Positions 38,267 through 47,485 of a stretch of DNA of 64,000 bases are shown here, one piece after another. The position numbers and the translations under genes are program-made. A model generated the notes under the pieces. That model was given only the letters and a program-made list of their open reading frames with translations, ran no database searches and was not told the DNA's origin. How positions within the stretch are numbered: the stretch's first letter is position 1; each line of letters starts with the position of its first letter. The stretch is taken from NCBI RefSeq assembly GCF_900143545.1, contig NZ_FREV01000004.1, positions 186,001-250,000 on the forward strand, written 5' to 3'. Source of the DNA: Loktanella sp. Alg231-35 (GTDB lineage: Bacteria > Pseudomonadota > Alphaproteobacteria > Rhodobacterales > Rhodobacteraceae).

Positions 38267-39276
38267 TTCGGATCATCCGCCTCATAGGCCTCGATGATGG
38301 CGGCCACCAACGGGTGACGGACAACATCCTTGGAGGTGAAGTAGCTAAAGCTGATCTTGGGAATGCTCTTGAGCAAACGCTCTGCATCCCAGAGGCCGGA
38401 GTTTACCCCGCGCGGCAGGTCGATTTGCGTGCGATCGCCAGTGATCACCATGCGGCTGCCTTCACCAAGACGGGTCAAGAACATCTTCATCTGCATGGTT
38501 GTGGCATTCTGCGCCTCATCCAGCACGACAAAGGCATTGGACAGGGTACGCCCGCGCATAAATGCCAAGGGAGCGATTTCTATCACCTTTTCCTCGATCA
38601 TCTTGGCGGATTGTTTGCCCGGCAGAAAATCATTCAGCGCGTCATAGAGCGGCTGCATGTAAGGATCGACCTTGTCTTTCATATCGCCCGGCAGATAGCC
38701 CAGCTTCTCGCCCGCTTCGACCGCAGGGCGTGACAGGATAATCTTGTCGACATGGCCCGAGATCAGCATGTTCACGCCAACCGCCACAGCCAGATAAGTT
38801 TTGCCCGTGCCCGCCGGGCCGATGCCAAAGGCCAATTCCTTATCATACAGCGCTTTGACATAGGCCTTCTGCGCATCTGTGCGCGGCTCAACCAGCTTCT
38901 TGCGAGTTTTGATTTCGACGCGGGATGTCTCGCCGTTGAACAACTCGATCTGATCACCGTCACGGGCAGGCCCGCGCACAGGTTCCGCACCCATGCGCAA
39001 TTCGCGGTCCAGATCACCGGGTTCCAGCGTGCGGCCCGCCTCCAGACGGCTGTAAAGCGCCTGTAGAACCAAGGTCGCCTCATCGCGGGCGTCTTCCTCA
39101 CCGATCACGGCAAGCTGGTTGCCCCGGCGCAGGATCTGCACATCAAGTTTGTCTTCGATGGTGGTCAGGTTGCGGTCATATTCGCCGCAAAGATCGATCA
39201 GCAAAAAGTTGTCAGGAAATTCCAACAGGGCTTCTGTGGCAGCTTCAGCGGGTGGGGTCAGGGCACCAGTGGCCAA
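38263..39276 (-). CDS. PhoH family ATPase
   Basis: A 337-residue P-loop protein (PhoH/YbeZ type). The Walker A motif is GIGPAGTGKTYLAVAVG and the Walker B region FVVLDEAQNATTMQMKMFLTRLGEGSRMVITGD. An N-terminal KH-like region precedes it (ILRRGNQLAVIGEEDARDEAT). Members act with YbeY in RNA metabolism. It is followed by ybeY with a four-base overlap. The 121-base gap to miaB upstream contains a family B repeat. Confidence 0.92.
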   Translation of the reverse strand: MATGALTPPAEAATEALLEFPDNFLLIDLCGEYDRNLTTIEDKLDVQILRRGNQLAVIGEEDARDEATLVLQALYSRLEAGRTLEPGDLDRELRMGAEPVRGPARDGDQIELFNGETSRVEIKTRKKLVEPRTDAQKAYVKALYDKELAFGIGPAGTGKTYLAVAVGVNMLISGHVDKIILSRPAVEAGEKLGYLPGDMKDKVDPYMQPLYDALNDFLPGKQSAKMIEEKVIEIAPLAFMRGRTLSNAFVVLDEAQNATTMQMKMFLTRLGEGSRMVITGDRTQIDLPRGVNSGLWDAERLLKSIPKISFSYFTSKDVVRHPLVAAIIEAYEADDPK

Positions 39277-39376
39277 TCAGCTCTCCTTTGAGTCTATATA
39301 TAGGTATCGTGGCAAGTCAGACAGCAAGGCGCAAGGGATCAAACGGAAATGTCACAGAAATGATATGAACGCGCCG

Positions 39377-39402
39377 GTAGGGTGGGTGAAACCCACGCTA
39401 CA
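39377..39402. repeat. Family B palindromic repeat, copy 1
   Basis: GTAGGGTGGGT and ACCCACGCTAC form a hairpin with one mismatch. The repeat overlaps the end of miaB: the miaB stop codon (39398-39400) lies inside its right arm. It begins with GTAG, the tetranucleotide typical of the foot of REP elements. Confidence 0.85.
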
Positions 39403-40705
39403 GCAACTCACCTTTCAGCGAATTTGGACTGTCCTGCACAACCTTCACGCGGCGCACCTGCCCCAGCACATCCGCTGGCGCATCAGCGTAAACCGCATGC
39501 AGATACTCGGACTTGCCAATCATCTGTCCCGCTTCACGCCCTGCCTTTTCAAACAGTACTTTAACCTCTCGACCAACCATTGCCGCTTGCGTCGCCTGCT
39601 GCTGTTCGCGCAACAAGGCCTGCAAGCGCTGCAAACGGTCGTTCATAACATCCTCTGGCAGTTGCGGTTTTTCAGCGGCTGGCGTGCCCGGACGGGTGGA
39701 ATACTTGAACGAATAGGCCTGCCCATAATGGACATCACGGACCAACTGCATCGTGTCCTCAAAATCTTCATCAGTCTCACCGGGGAACCCCACAATGAAA
39801 TCCCCTGACAACAGCAGGTCAGGCCGCGCGGCACGAATGCGTTCGATCAGACGCAGATAGCTTTCGCCAGTATGCTTGCGGTTCATTGCCTTAAGAATGC
39901 GGTCGGACCCCGATTGCACCGGTAAATGCAGATAAGGCATCAGTTTGTCGCATGTGCCATGGGCCGCGATGAGCGCTTCATCCATGTCGTTGGGGTGCGA
40001 GGTGGTAAAGCGAATGCGCTCTAACCCATCGACCTTGTCCAGAGCCCAGATCAACCCGGCCAAGCCACCCTCATGCCCATGATATGCATTCACGTTCTGG
40101 CCCAGCAGGGTGATTTCCTTCACGCCGCTTTCCACAAGTTCCTGCGCCTCGCGAATGATACGATCCGCCGGGCGCGACACCTCTGCACCACGCGTATATG
40201 GCACCACGCAGAAGGCACAAAACTTGTCGCAACCTTCCTGCACGGTCAAAAATGCGGTCGGGCCGCGTTTGGCCTTCGCACGCGTCTTGAGCGTTTCAAA
40301 CTTATCATCGTCAGGGAAATCAGTATCCAGCGCCTTCGCCCCGTTCTGCACGGCATCATCCATCGCAGGCAGGCGGTGATAGCTTTGCGGGCCAACGACC
40401 AGATCAACCATCGGCTGCCGGCGCATGATCTCTTCACCTTCGGCCTGCGCCACGCAGCCCGCAACACCAATTTTCAGATCGGGGTTTTCCGCCTTCAAAC
40501 CTTTGAAACGCCCCAACTCAGAATACACCTTCTCGGCTGCTTTTTCGCGGATATGGCAGGTGTTGAGTAGAATCATATCAGCATCATCAGGCGTCTGCGT
40601 TTCGACATATCCTTTGCCGCCCAGCGCCTCGGCCATGCGTTCGCTGTCATAGACATTCATCTGACAGCCATATGTCTTAATATAGAGCTTCTTGGGCGCG
40701 GACAT
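39398..40705 (-). CDS. miaB: tRNA-2-methylthio-N6-dimethylallyladenosine synthase
   Basis: A 435-residue radical SAM methylthiotransferase that modifies i6A37 of tRNA. The N-terminal MTTase domain ([16 protein letters not shown]) and the radical SAM CxxxCxxC loop ([16 protein letters not shown]) are intact, and the C-terminal TRAM domain follows. The start at 40705 ([13 protein letters not shown]) matches the family; the frame to 40861 would add a non-conserved extension. Its stop codon is provided by a family B palindromic repeat. Confidence 0.95.
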   Translation of the reverse strand: MSAPKKLYIKTYGCQMNVYDSERMAEALGGKGYVETQTPDDADMILLNTCHIREKAAEKVYSELGRFKGLKAENPDLKIGVAGCVAQAEGEEIMRRQPMVDLVVGPQSYHRLPAMDDAVQNGAKALDTDFPDDDKFETLKTRAKAKRGPTAFLTVQEGCDKFCAFCVVPYTRGAEVSRPADRIIREAQELVESGVKEITLLGQNVNAYHGHEGGLAGLIWALDKVDGLERIRFTTSHPNDMDEALIAAHGTCDKLMPYLHLPVQSGSDRILKAMNRKHTGESYLRLIERIRAARPDLLLSGDFIVGFPGETDEDFEDTMQLVRDVHYGQAYSFKYSTRPGTPAAEKPQLPEDVMNDRLQRLQALLREQQQATQAAMVGREVKVLFEKAGREAGQMIGKSEYLHAVYADAPADVLGQVRRVKVVQDSPNSLKGELL

Positions 40706-40816
40706 CGCAAAGACCTTGGATTGGGGAAGTGGGGGCCTTCTAGCGGCTTGGCGGATCGCTTGCAATGCGGGCCGATATGGCGGAATTTGCGATAATCGCA
40801 ACAGAACAGACGGCAC

Positions 40817-41680
40817 ATGCATTTCACATCCTTGTCCATGCTCAAAGCGCAAGCCAGACAATCACTGGGCGCGGGGCCCGTTGGTCTGATCCTGCTGGAC
40901 GACGGGGTAGAGGTGGAAAGCACGATTGCGCATCATCTCGGCTTTGGTTTTGGCGATCTGGTACTTGTTTGTGCGGCAGAAATGGACGTGCCAGTTGATC
41001 TGGCCCCCAACGTCCACCGGGCCGACTATGATGTCACCCGCGATGATGCCCTACCCACTGTGATCAATACCGTGATCAAAGCCTTGCCGGGGCAGTGGGT
41101 CTATTACTGCTACAATGCAGAGTATCTTTTCTATCCATTCTGCGAAAACCGCAGTGTGGGCGAAATGCTGACCTTTATGACCGAAGAGCGGCGCGATACG
41201 GTCATGACGCATCTTGTTGATCTTTACCCGCAGGATCTGGCGGGCCATCCCGGCGGCGTTGATCGTCAAAACGCGCATTTTGATCGGTCGGGCTATTATA
41301 CCCTCGCCCGCGAGGACGCGACTGGGCATGCAATTGAGCGGCAGATCGACCTCTACGGCGGGCTGCGTTGGCGGTTTGAGGAACATATCGGCAGTAAACG
41401 GCAACAGCTGAACCGGGTGTCGTTTTTTCGGGCTGTGCCGGGACTTGAGATGCTCGTCGACCGGTCATTCAACATTGCAGAGTTCAACACCTTTGCCTGC
41501 CCTTGGCACAACAACCTAACAGCGGCGATCGGTTCGTTTCGGACGGCAAAGGCTCTGCGGCGCAACCCCGGCAGTCGCCATGTGATCGACACGTTTCATT
41601 GTCCGCAGTCAGAACGGTTTAACTGGCAATCCCAACAACTTTTGGATTTGGGGCTGATGGAACCGGGGCAATGGTTTTGA
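40817..41680 (+). CDS. Conserved protein of unknown function, possibly glycosyltransferase-like
   Basis: A 287-residue cytosolic protein without signal peptide or membrane helices. Segments such as [21 protein letters not shown] and [25 protein letters not shown] recall GT2_4-type glycosyltransferases with the acidic DxD partly missing; confidence in this is low. The start could be a later Met ([13 protein letters not shown]). It diverges from miaB across 111 bases and its last 62 bases overlap the opposite-strand RAYT-like gene. Confidence 0.55.
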   Translation: MHFTSLSMLKAQARQSLGAGPVGLILLDDGVEVESTIAHHLGFGFGDLVLVCAAEMDVPVDLAPNVHRADYDVTRDDALPTVINTVIKALPGQWVYYCYNAEYLFYPFCENRSVGEMLTFMTEERRDTVMTHLVDLYPQDLAGHPGGVDRQNAHFDRSGYYTLAREDATGHAIERQIDLYGGLRWRFEEHIGSKRQQLNRVSFFRAVPGLEMLVDRSFNIAEFNTFACPWHNNLTAAIGSFRTAKALRRNPGSRHVIDTFHCPQSERFNWQSQQLLDLGLMEPGQWF

Positions 41681-42155
41681 CAGGCGCGCACCCCTTTGTG
41701 CGATGAAGCGAGCAATAGGGCCAATCACTTGGTTTGCGCACAAGGCCCGTGTGAATGGGTGCAGAGCGGATCAGATGCATGTGCAGGGCAAGGTCATCAT
41801 CGTCCCTGATCAAATGCTCCCAGAACCGGCGCTGCCAAATCCCCTTCTCGCCGCGCTTGCGGTGACTGGGCGGCACATAGGCTGGCGCGGGAACATTGCG
41901 CGAGAAGGCTGACTTTATCAACCGCCAGCGTTTGGAAAAATCCGCATCATCCTCGGGCAAGGTCCAGATCATATGAAGTTTGTTTGGCAGAATGACCGCT
42001 GCATCTATCACAAACGGCCAACGCTTGCGGGTCAGCCGTGTGGCATCGCGCAGCACATCAATATGGCTGATAAGCAGATCAGAGGATTGATCCTGCAAAC
42101 GAACGGTAAAGAAATAGGTGCCTCCGGGCACACGCAGACGGCGATAGTTGGACAT
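41619..42155 (-). CDS. RAYT-like (REP-associated transposase) protein lacking catalytic residues
   Basis: A 178-residue protein of the TnpA-REP/YafM family within the IS200-like Y1 group. Fold landmarks are kept: NYRRLRVPGGTYFFTVRL (start), WTLPEDDADFSKRWRLIKSAFS, GIWQRRFWEHLIRDDDDLA and SDWPYCSLHR. The HUH motif, DHMH or EHMH in relatives, reads NKLH, so its first His is Lys. The catalytic Tyr of the VDYxxxNPVKHG block is Leu (MHLIRSAPIHTG), and the NP pair is AP. Both changes were checked in the DNA. It cannot cut DNA as normal RAYTs do. No ribosome-binding site is visible. A family A repeat lies 51 bases upstream. Its last ~20 residues overlap the opposite gene. Confidence 0.85.
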   Translation of the reverse strand: MSNYRRLRVPGGTYFFTVRLQDQSSDLLISHIDVLRDATRLTRKRWPFVIDAAVILPNKLHMIWTLPEDDADFSKRWRLIKSAFSRNVPAPAYVPPSHRKRGEKGIWQRRFWEHLIRDDDDLALHMHLIRSAPIHTGLVRKPSDWPYCSLHRTKGCAPVKTIAPVPSAPNPKVVGIAS

Positions 42156-42206
42156 CACGACAGAGTGGCCCGACTCAGTTAATGAAATGTGAAGTGCCGC
42201 AGAAAA

Positions 42207-42232
42207 GTAAGGTGGATCAAGATCCACCTTAC
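42207..42232. repeat. Family A palindromic repeat, copy 3 (beside the RAYT-like gene)
   Basis: Identical to the copies at 34047 and 52869: arms GTAAGGTGGATC / GATCCACCTTAC around AA. It lies three bases beyond the irr stop codon and 51 bases upstream of the RAYT-like start, where cognate REPs normally flank their transposase gene. Confidence 0.93.
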
Positions 42233-42235
42233 ACC

Positions 42236-42652
42236 TCAGGTCCGTCGCAACCTGATCACAACGTCCACTGATGCAATCTCTGCGCCCTCTGGCGCATCCG
42301 GCAAATGCCGGATTTCCAGCTGATCCGCAGGTGCATCCGTTAGCTTGGCACTGTCTTCCCAATAAAAATGCGGATGATCCGTCATATTTGTATCGAAGTA
42401 GCTTTTCGAACCATCCACCGTAATTTCGCGCATCAACCCTGCATCGCAAAACGCGCGCAGCGTGTTGTAGACCGTCGCAAGTGACACTTTTTCGTCGGTG
42501 TCAGTGGCGGCATCAAACAGGCTCTCGGCCGTCACGTGACGGTCCTGACCGTCACCAACCAGCAGCGTCGCCAACGTCATACGCTGCCGCGTCGGGCGCA
42601 ATCCTGCACCGGCAAGCCAATCCGCGCTGCGCTGTGTTTCGATCTGTGTCAT
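42236..42652 (-). CDS. irr: Iron response regulator Irr (Fur family)
   Basis: A 138-residue Fur-superfamily repressor. The winged helix includes LRPTRQRMTLATLLVGDGQDRHVTAESLF and VSLATVYNTLRAFCDAGLM; the histidine-containing HPHFYWED segment matches alphaproteobacterial Irr rather than Fur. Irr governs iron and haem-related genes. It diverges from fabA, the common irr-fabA order. No haem regulatory Cys-Pro motif is present. Confidence 0.88.
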   Translation of the reverse strand: MTQIETQRSADWLAGAGLRPTRQRMTLATLLVGDGQDRHVTAESLFDAATDTDEKVSLATVYNTLRAFCDAGLMREITVDGSKSYFDTNMTDHPHFYWEDSAKLTDAPADQLEIRHLPDAPEGAEIASVDVVIRLRRT

Positions 42653-42801
42653 GGTCGCTCTTTTGCTGCCTTACGTCATTCATATGGGAACTTGGGGGTT
42701 ATGATCAAATAAAAACAGTCGGAAAACCGGCAGACTTGCTCTTGCAAACCCCCCGGTGGTAGAGGTCAGACAACGCAGTCAACAACAATGAGACCACGAA
42801 C

Positions 42802-43311
42802 ATGGCGGATTATCCCACAAGTTTTGACAAAGAAGGGCTGCTCAAATGCGCCCGCGGCGAGCTTTTTGGCGAAGGCAATGCCCAGCTTCCCGCCCCGCCC
42901 ATGCTGATGATGGACCGGATCACTGACATTTCCGGCGACGGCGGCGAACATGGCAAAGGCCATGTGGTGGCAGAGTTCGATATCACCCCTGATCTGTGGT
43001 TTTTTGACTGCCATTTCCCCGGCAACCCGATTATGCCCGGCTGTCTGGGCCTTGATGGCTTGTGGCAACTGACCGGTTTCAACCTTGGCTGGCGTGGCTG
43101 GCAAGGGCGCGGCTATGCGTTGGGTGTGGGCGAAGTCAAACTGACCGGCATGGTTCGCCCGGACCGTAAGATGCTGACCTATAAGGTAGATTTTACCAAA
43201 GCCATCCAAACCCGCCGTCTGACGATGGGCGTGGCCAATGGGATTGTTGAGGCCGATGGCGAGGTCATCTATCAAGTCACCGATATGAAGGTTGCGCTGT
43301 CCGAAAACTAG
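42802..43311 (+). CDS. fabA: 3-hydroxydecanoyl-ACP dehydratase/isomerase
   Basis: A 169-residue enzyme that introduces the double bond for unsaturated fatty acids. The catalytic His lies in [22 protein letters not shown], and [15 protein letters not shown] and [18 protein letters not shown] are typical of FabA. It starts the fabA-fabB-fabI unit; fabB begins 37 bases downstream. Confidence 0.97.
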   Translation: MADYPTSFDKEGLLKCARGELFGEGNAQLPAPPMLMMDRITDISGDGGEHGKGHVVAEFDITPDLWFFDCHFPGNPIMPGCLGLDGLWQLTGFNLGWRGWQGRGYALGVGEVKLTGMVRPDRKMLTYKVDFTKAIQTRRLTMGVANGIVEADGEVIYQVTDMKVALSEN

Positions 43312-43348
43312 GCCACCAATCTACGACGAAAATAAAGGAGAGGTGCCC

Positions 43349-44578
43349 ATGCGCCGTGTTGTTGTCACCGGTCTCGGGATCGTGTCGCCCATCGGAAATA
43401 ATGCTGATGAGGTTCTGGCGTCATTGAAAGCCGGAAAATCCGGGATCGAAGCCTCGCCTGAAATGGCCGAGCACGGGTTTCGCAGCCAGATCGCGGGCAC
43501 GCTCAAGATCGACATCACCGAACATGTCGACAAACGCACACTGCGCTTTATGGGGCCGGGTGCGGCCTATGCGCACATCGCCATGGGTCAGGCCATCGCA
43601 GATGCCGATCTGGACGAAGATCGGGTCGTCAACCCGATGACCGGGCTGATTGCAGGCTCTGGCGGGCCTTCAACCTCGGCCATGCTAACCGCCCATGAGG
43701 TTGTCAAAAACACTGGTGCGACCAAGCGGATTGGCCCCTTTGCCGTACCAAAATGCATGTCGTCCACGGTCAGTGCAAACCTTGCAACCGCCTATAAGAT
43801 CAAGGGCATGAACTTCTCGATCACCTCGGCATGCTCCACCTCGTTGCATTGCATTGGCATGGCCGCCCAGCAAATCGCCTTGGGTCAGCAGGACATTATG
43901 TTTGCAGGCGGCGGCGAAGAGCTGGACTGGACGCTGTCGTGCCTCTTTGACGCAATGGGGGCCATGTCCTCAAAATACAACGACACGCCGGAACGGGCGA
44001 GCCGCGCATTTGACGCAGACCGCGATGGTTTTGTGATCGCAGGTGGCGGTGCCATGGTCGTGTTGGAAAGCCTTGAAAGCGCACAGGCGCGTGGCGCAAA
44101 AATCTATGCCGAAGTCACCGGGTTTGCAGCCACCTCTGACGGTGCTGACATGGTTGCCCCCTCGGGCGAAGGCGGCGAGCGGGCCATGCGCGGTGCGCTT
44201 ACGACACTGCCAGAAGGACGCAACATCAGCTACATCAACGCCCATGGCACATCGACACCGGTCGGTGATGTAGGCGAGGTTGAGGCCGTGCGCCGCGTCT
44301 TTGGCGAAGGCTCCACCCCTCCCATCAGCTCGACCAAATCCATGACAGGTCACAGCCAAGGCGCCACTGGCGCGCAAGAAGCCGTCTATTGCTTGCTTAT
44401 GCTGCAAGACGATTTCATCGCGCCATCGATCAATGTCGAAAACCTCGATCCGGCGTTGAAGCCTGCAGAGATTGCAACCGATCTTGTTGAAAATGCAGGA
44501 CTGGATACCGTGATGACAAATTCATTCGGGTTTGGCGGCACAAACGGCTCAATGCTGTTGTCGAAGTTCAAAGGGTAG
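43349..44578 (+). CDS. fabB: 3-oxoacyl-ACP synthase I
   Basis: A 409-residue condensing enzyme for unsaturated fatty acid elongation. The active-site Cys is in ITSACSTSLHCIG; the two histidines are in NAHGTSTPVGD and KSMTGHSQGATG. AAGGAG precedes the ATG at 43349; the longer frame is not needed. It lies between fabA and fabI, an arrangement typical of alphaproteobacteria. Confidence 0.97.
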   Translation: MRRVVVTGLGIVSPIGNNADEVLASLKAGKSGIEASPEMAEHGFRSQIAGTLKIDITEHVDKRTLRFMGPGAAYAHIAMGQAIADADLDEDRVVNPMTGLIAGSGGPSTSAMLTAHEVVKNTGATKRIGPFAVPKCMSSTVSANLATAYKIKGMNFSITSACSTSLHCIGMAAQQIALGQQDIMFAGGGEELDWTLSCLFDAMGAMSSKYNDTPERASRAFDADRDGFVIAGGGAMVVLESLESAQARGAKIYAEVTGFAATSDGADMVAPSGEGGERAMRGALTTLPEGRNISYINAHGTSTPVGDVGEVEAVRRVFGEGSTPPISSTKSMTGHSQGATGAQEAVYCLLMLQDDFIAPSINVENLDPALKPAEIATDLVENAGLDTVMTNSFGFGGTNGSMLLSKFKG

Positions 44579-44582
44579 ACGC

Positions 44583-45374
44583 ATGACAATCTCGATGAAG
44601 GGCAAACGCGGGCTGGTTATGGGCGTGGCCAATGAGCGCTCGATCGCGTGGGGCATCGCCAAGGCGATGGCCGAAGCAGGCGCAGAGCTCGCATTCACCT
44701 ATCAGGGCGAGGCCTTCGGCAAACGGCTAGAGCCTTTGGCGCAATCTGTTGGCTCTGACATTATGGTCGATGTGGATGTGACCGATGACGCAAGCATGGA
44801 CACTGCCTTTGCCACGCTCAAGGATCGCTGGGGCACGTTAGATTTTGTGGTCCACGCCATCGCCTTTTCCGACAAGAACGAACTGACAGGCCGCTTCATC
44901 AACACCAGCCGCGAGAACTTTAAAAACTCGCTGGCGATCTCGTGCTATTCCTTCATTGATGTGGCCAACCGCGCGGCAGCCTTGATGCCAGATGGTGGCA
45001 CCCTGCTGACGCTGACCTATCAAGGGTCAAACCGGGTCACACCATTCTACAACGTGATGGGTGTGGCCAAGGCGGCGCTGGAATCGGCAACGCGCTATCT
45101 GGCAAACGATCTGGGTCCACAGGGTATCCGCGTGAACGCGATCAGCCCCGGCCCGATGAAGACACTGGCAGGGGCCGCCATTGGCGGTGCGCGCAAAACC
45201 TACAAGCACACCGATTTGAACGCACCAATGCGCAGCAATGCCACGCTAGAGGCCGTGGGCGGCACCGCTGTCTACCTCGCCTCGGATGCCGGGGCCTGCA
45301 CAACCGGTGAGATCATTCGCGTTGATGGTGGTTTCCATGTGCTGGGGATGCCGCAGCCGGACCACTTGGTTTAG
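44583..45374 (+). CDS. fabI: Enoyl-ACP reductase (NADH)
   Basis: A 263-residue SDR-type enoyl reductase for the last step of the elongation cycle. GLVMGVANERSIAWGIAKAMAEAG is the nucleotide-binding start; the catalytic YxxxxxxK is in YNVMGVAKAALE; ISPGPMKTLAGAAIGG follows. The start codon at 44583 comes four bases after the fabB stop. The FabI type is the common triclosan target, but no claim about sensitivity is made here. Confidence 0.96.
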   Translation: MTISMKGKRGLVMGVANERSIAWGIAKAMAEAGAELAFTYQGEAFGKRLEPLAQSVGSDIMVDVDVTDDASMDTAFATLKDRWGTLDFVVHAIAFSDKNELTGRFINTSRENFKNSLAISCYSFIDVANRAAALMPDGGTLLTLTYQGSNRVTPFYNVMGVAKAALESATRYLANDLGPQGIRVNAISPGPMKTLAGAAIGGARKTYKHTDLNAPMRSNATLEAVGGTAVYLASDAGACTTGEIIRVDGGFHVLGMPQPDHLV

Positions 45375-45424
45375 TGCTGTTTGAACCATACATCAAAGCG
45401 TTACTTGAATATCTCCAACCTTCC

Positions 45425-45859
45425 CTACCCCGCATCAATCCCCACAATCTCAATCGCAAAGTTCAAATCTTTACCTGCCAGCGGATGGTTGGCATCCAGC
45501 GTCACCTCGGTCTCTGACACAGCGGCAACCGTCACGGGCACAACCTGCCCCTGTGGTGTCTGCATCTGCAATTGCGTGCCGACCTCGACCGGGATTTCTG
45601 CCGGGATCTGCTCGCGCGGCACCGCCTGACGCGCGTCAGGATTGCTTTCGCCATAAGCCTGCGCGCAAGGGACGTTCACGTCCTTTTTGTCGCCCACCGC
45701 CATACCAGGGATTGCCGCATCAAGGCCGGGAATGATCTGGCCAGAGCCTACAACAAACTCCAGCGGGTCGCGCCCTTCGGAGCTGTCGAAAGTCTCACCA
45801 CTGTCCAAAGTGCCGGTATAGTTGATGCGCACGGTATCGCCTGCTTTTGCCTGGCTCAT
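45425..45859 (-). CDS. FKBP-type peptidyl-prolyl cis-trans isomerase, SlyD-like
   Basis: A 144-residue prolyl isomerase: VRINYTGTLDSGETFDSSEGRDPLEFVVGSGQIIPGLDAAIPGM is the split FKBP domain with an IF (insert-in-flap) segment around VPREQIPAEIPVEVG. It lacks the His-rich metal tail of SlyD. AAGGGA lies six bases before ATG 45859, better than the upstream Met near 45880. It is cytosolic and converges with fabI. Confidence 0.9.
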   Translation of the reverse strand: MSQAKAGDTVRINYTGTLDSGETFDSSEGRDPLEFVVGSGQIIPGLDAAIPGMAVGDKKDVNVPCAQAYGESNPDARQAVPREQIPAEIPVEVGTQLQMQTPQGQVVPVTVAAVSETEVTLDANHPLAGKDLNFAIEIVGIDAG

Positions 45860-45989
45860 GTCCAATCCCTTGTCTGTCATATGTAAAATCCCGCGCACGC
45901 TACGTGGGTCGGGTAGGACATGCAAACGCATTGCCCCTTTTCGCCGCCGCAGTGCCGTGACAGGGTGGCCACAACGAACGGAGGCGCCG

Positions 45990-46667
45990 ATGCCAATCAC
46001 AACTTATGTGTTTGATGCCTATGGCACATTGTTTGATGTGAATGCTGCCGCAAGCCGGGCCGCCAAAGAACCCGCACATCTGGCACTGGTCGAGACATGG
46101 CCCGACATTGCCCGCGATTGGCGGCTCAAGCAGCTGCAATATACGTGGTTGCGCGCCGTGGCTGGGCAGCATTGCGATTTCTGGCAGGTCACACAGGACG
46201 GTCTGGACTGGGCGCTTGAGGCGCATGGATTGGCCAATGACAGCACACGCGCACGCCTGCTTGAGCTTTACTGGGAATTGGACGCCTATGCCGAGGTGCC
46301 TGCGATGCTGGCCGCGCTGAAGGCATCTGGCAAGAAAACCGCGATCCTGTCCAACGGCTCGCCCGATATGCTGAATGCGGCTGTGTCCTCGGCAGGGATA
46401 CGGGACCTTTTGGATGCGGTGCTAAGCGTGGAAACCGTGGGCGTGTTCAAACCGGCAACCGCAGTCTACGACCTTGTTGGCGCGCATTTCGGCGGTACCC
46501 GCGAAGAGGTGCTTTTTGTCTCCTCCAACGGCTGGGATGCGGCAGGTGCTGCAGGATATGGCTTTCAGACGGCTTGGGTGAACCGCGCGGGTGAACCTGT
46601 CGACAGGCTTTATGCCAAACCCCATCATGTGCTGTCGGACCTGACGACAATCCCGGAGTTCACCTGA
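45990..46667 (+). CDS. Haloacid dehalogenase, type II
   Basis: A 225-residue HAD hydrolase of the L-2-haloacid dehalogenase type. The nucleophile Asp9 is in YVFDAYGTLFDVN; AILSNGSPDML, GVFKPATAVYDL (Lys) and LFVSSNGWDAAGAAGYGF complete the four HAD motifs. Expected reaction: 2-haloacid to 2-hydroxyacid, although related enzymes act on other substrates. It begins a run of five overlapping genes; the next ATG overlaps its stop (TGATG). Confidence 0.9.
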   Translation: MPITTYVFDAYGTLFDVNAAASRAAKEPAHLALVETWPDIARDWRLKQLQYTWLRAVAGQHCDFWQVTQDGLDWALEAHGLANDSTRARLLELYWELDAYAEVPAMLAALKASGKKTAILSNGSPDMLNAAVSSAGIRDLLDAVLSVETVGVFKPATAVYDLVGAHFGGTREEVLFVSSNGWDAAGAAGYGFQTAWVNRAGEPVDRLYAKPHHVLSDLTTIPEFT

Positions 46668-47485
46668 TGCCTTTCTTTACAGCGCAAGACGGCACCAAAC
46701 TGCATTACACTGACGAAGGGGTTGGCGTTCCTGTCATCGCCCTTGCGGGCCTGACCCGGAACGGGGCCGATTTTGACCATGTTGCACCGCATCTGCCGGT
46801 CAGGTTGATCCGGCCCGATTATCGCGGGCGCGGCCAATCGGATTGGGCAGACGCTGCCACATACACCATCCCCCACGAAGCGCAGGATGTGCTGGCCCTG
46901 ATGGATCATCTGGAGCTTGAGACCGCAGCGATCCTAGGCACGTCACGTGGCGGGCTGATTGCGATGGTATTGGCGGCAACAGCCAAGGATCGGCTGTTGG
47001 GTGTGGCGCTCAATGACATTGGGCCGGTGATTGATGGCAAGGGCCTTGATATCATCAAAGGCTACATCGGGCGCAATCCACCGCAAAAGACCTATGCCGC
47101 CGCGGCAGAGGCACGTGCCAAGCACTGGTCACATTTCGTGGACGTCCCAGTGGCGCGTTGGCTGGCCGAGGTGAAAGCGCACTATAAGGAAACAGACGAT
47201 GGTCTGGTGATCCGCTACGATCCCAAACTGCGCGATGCGGTGCTGGCGGCGGGCGCACAACCGGCGCCTGATCTTTGGCCGCTCTTTGCGGCATTCACTG
47301 GCCTGCCGTTGGCGCTGGTACGTGGGGCGAACTCTGATCTTTTGTCCAAGGACACTGCTGATGAAATGACCCGCCGCCGCCCTGACATGATCCGCACTGA
47401 TGTGCCGGGGCGCGGCCATGTACCATTTCTGGACGAACCACAGGCGCTGGACGCGCTGCACAAATGGGTGGAACAGCTGCAATGA
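46667..47485 (+). CDS. Alpha/beta hydrolase
   Basis: A 272-residue alpha/beta-hydrolase. The nucleophile elbow is GTSRGG near residue 90, with the oxyanion stretch LAGLTRNGADFDHVAP and a C-terminal His in VPGRGHVPFLDEP. The Asp/His of the triad are present. Substrate unknown; context suggests an esterase working with the dehalogenase or dehydratase. It overlaps the HAD gene by one base and the dehydratase by four. Confidence 0.85.
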   Translation: MPFFTAQDGTKLHYTDEGVGVPVIALAGLTRNGADFDHVAPHLPVRLIRPDYRGRGQSDWADAATYTIPHEAQDVLALMDHLELETAAILGTSRGGLIAMVLAATAKDRLLGVALNDIGPVIDGKGLDIIKGYIGRNPPQKTYAAAAEARAKHWSHFVDVPVARWLAEVKAHYKETDDGLVIRYDPKLRDAVLAAGAQPAPDLWPLFAAFTGLPLALVRGANSDLLSKDTADEMTRRRPDMIRTDVPGRGHVPFLDEPQALDALHKWVEQLQ

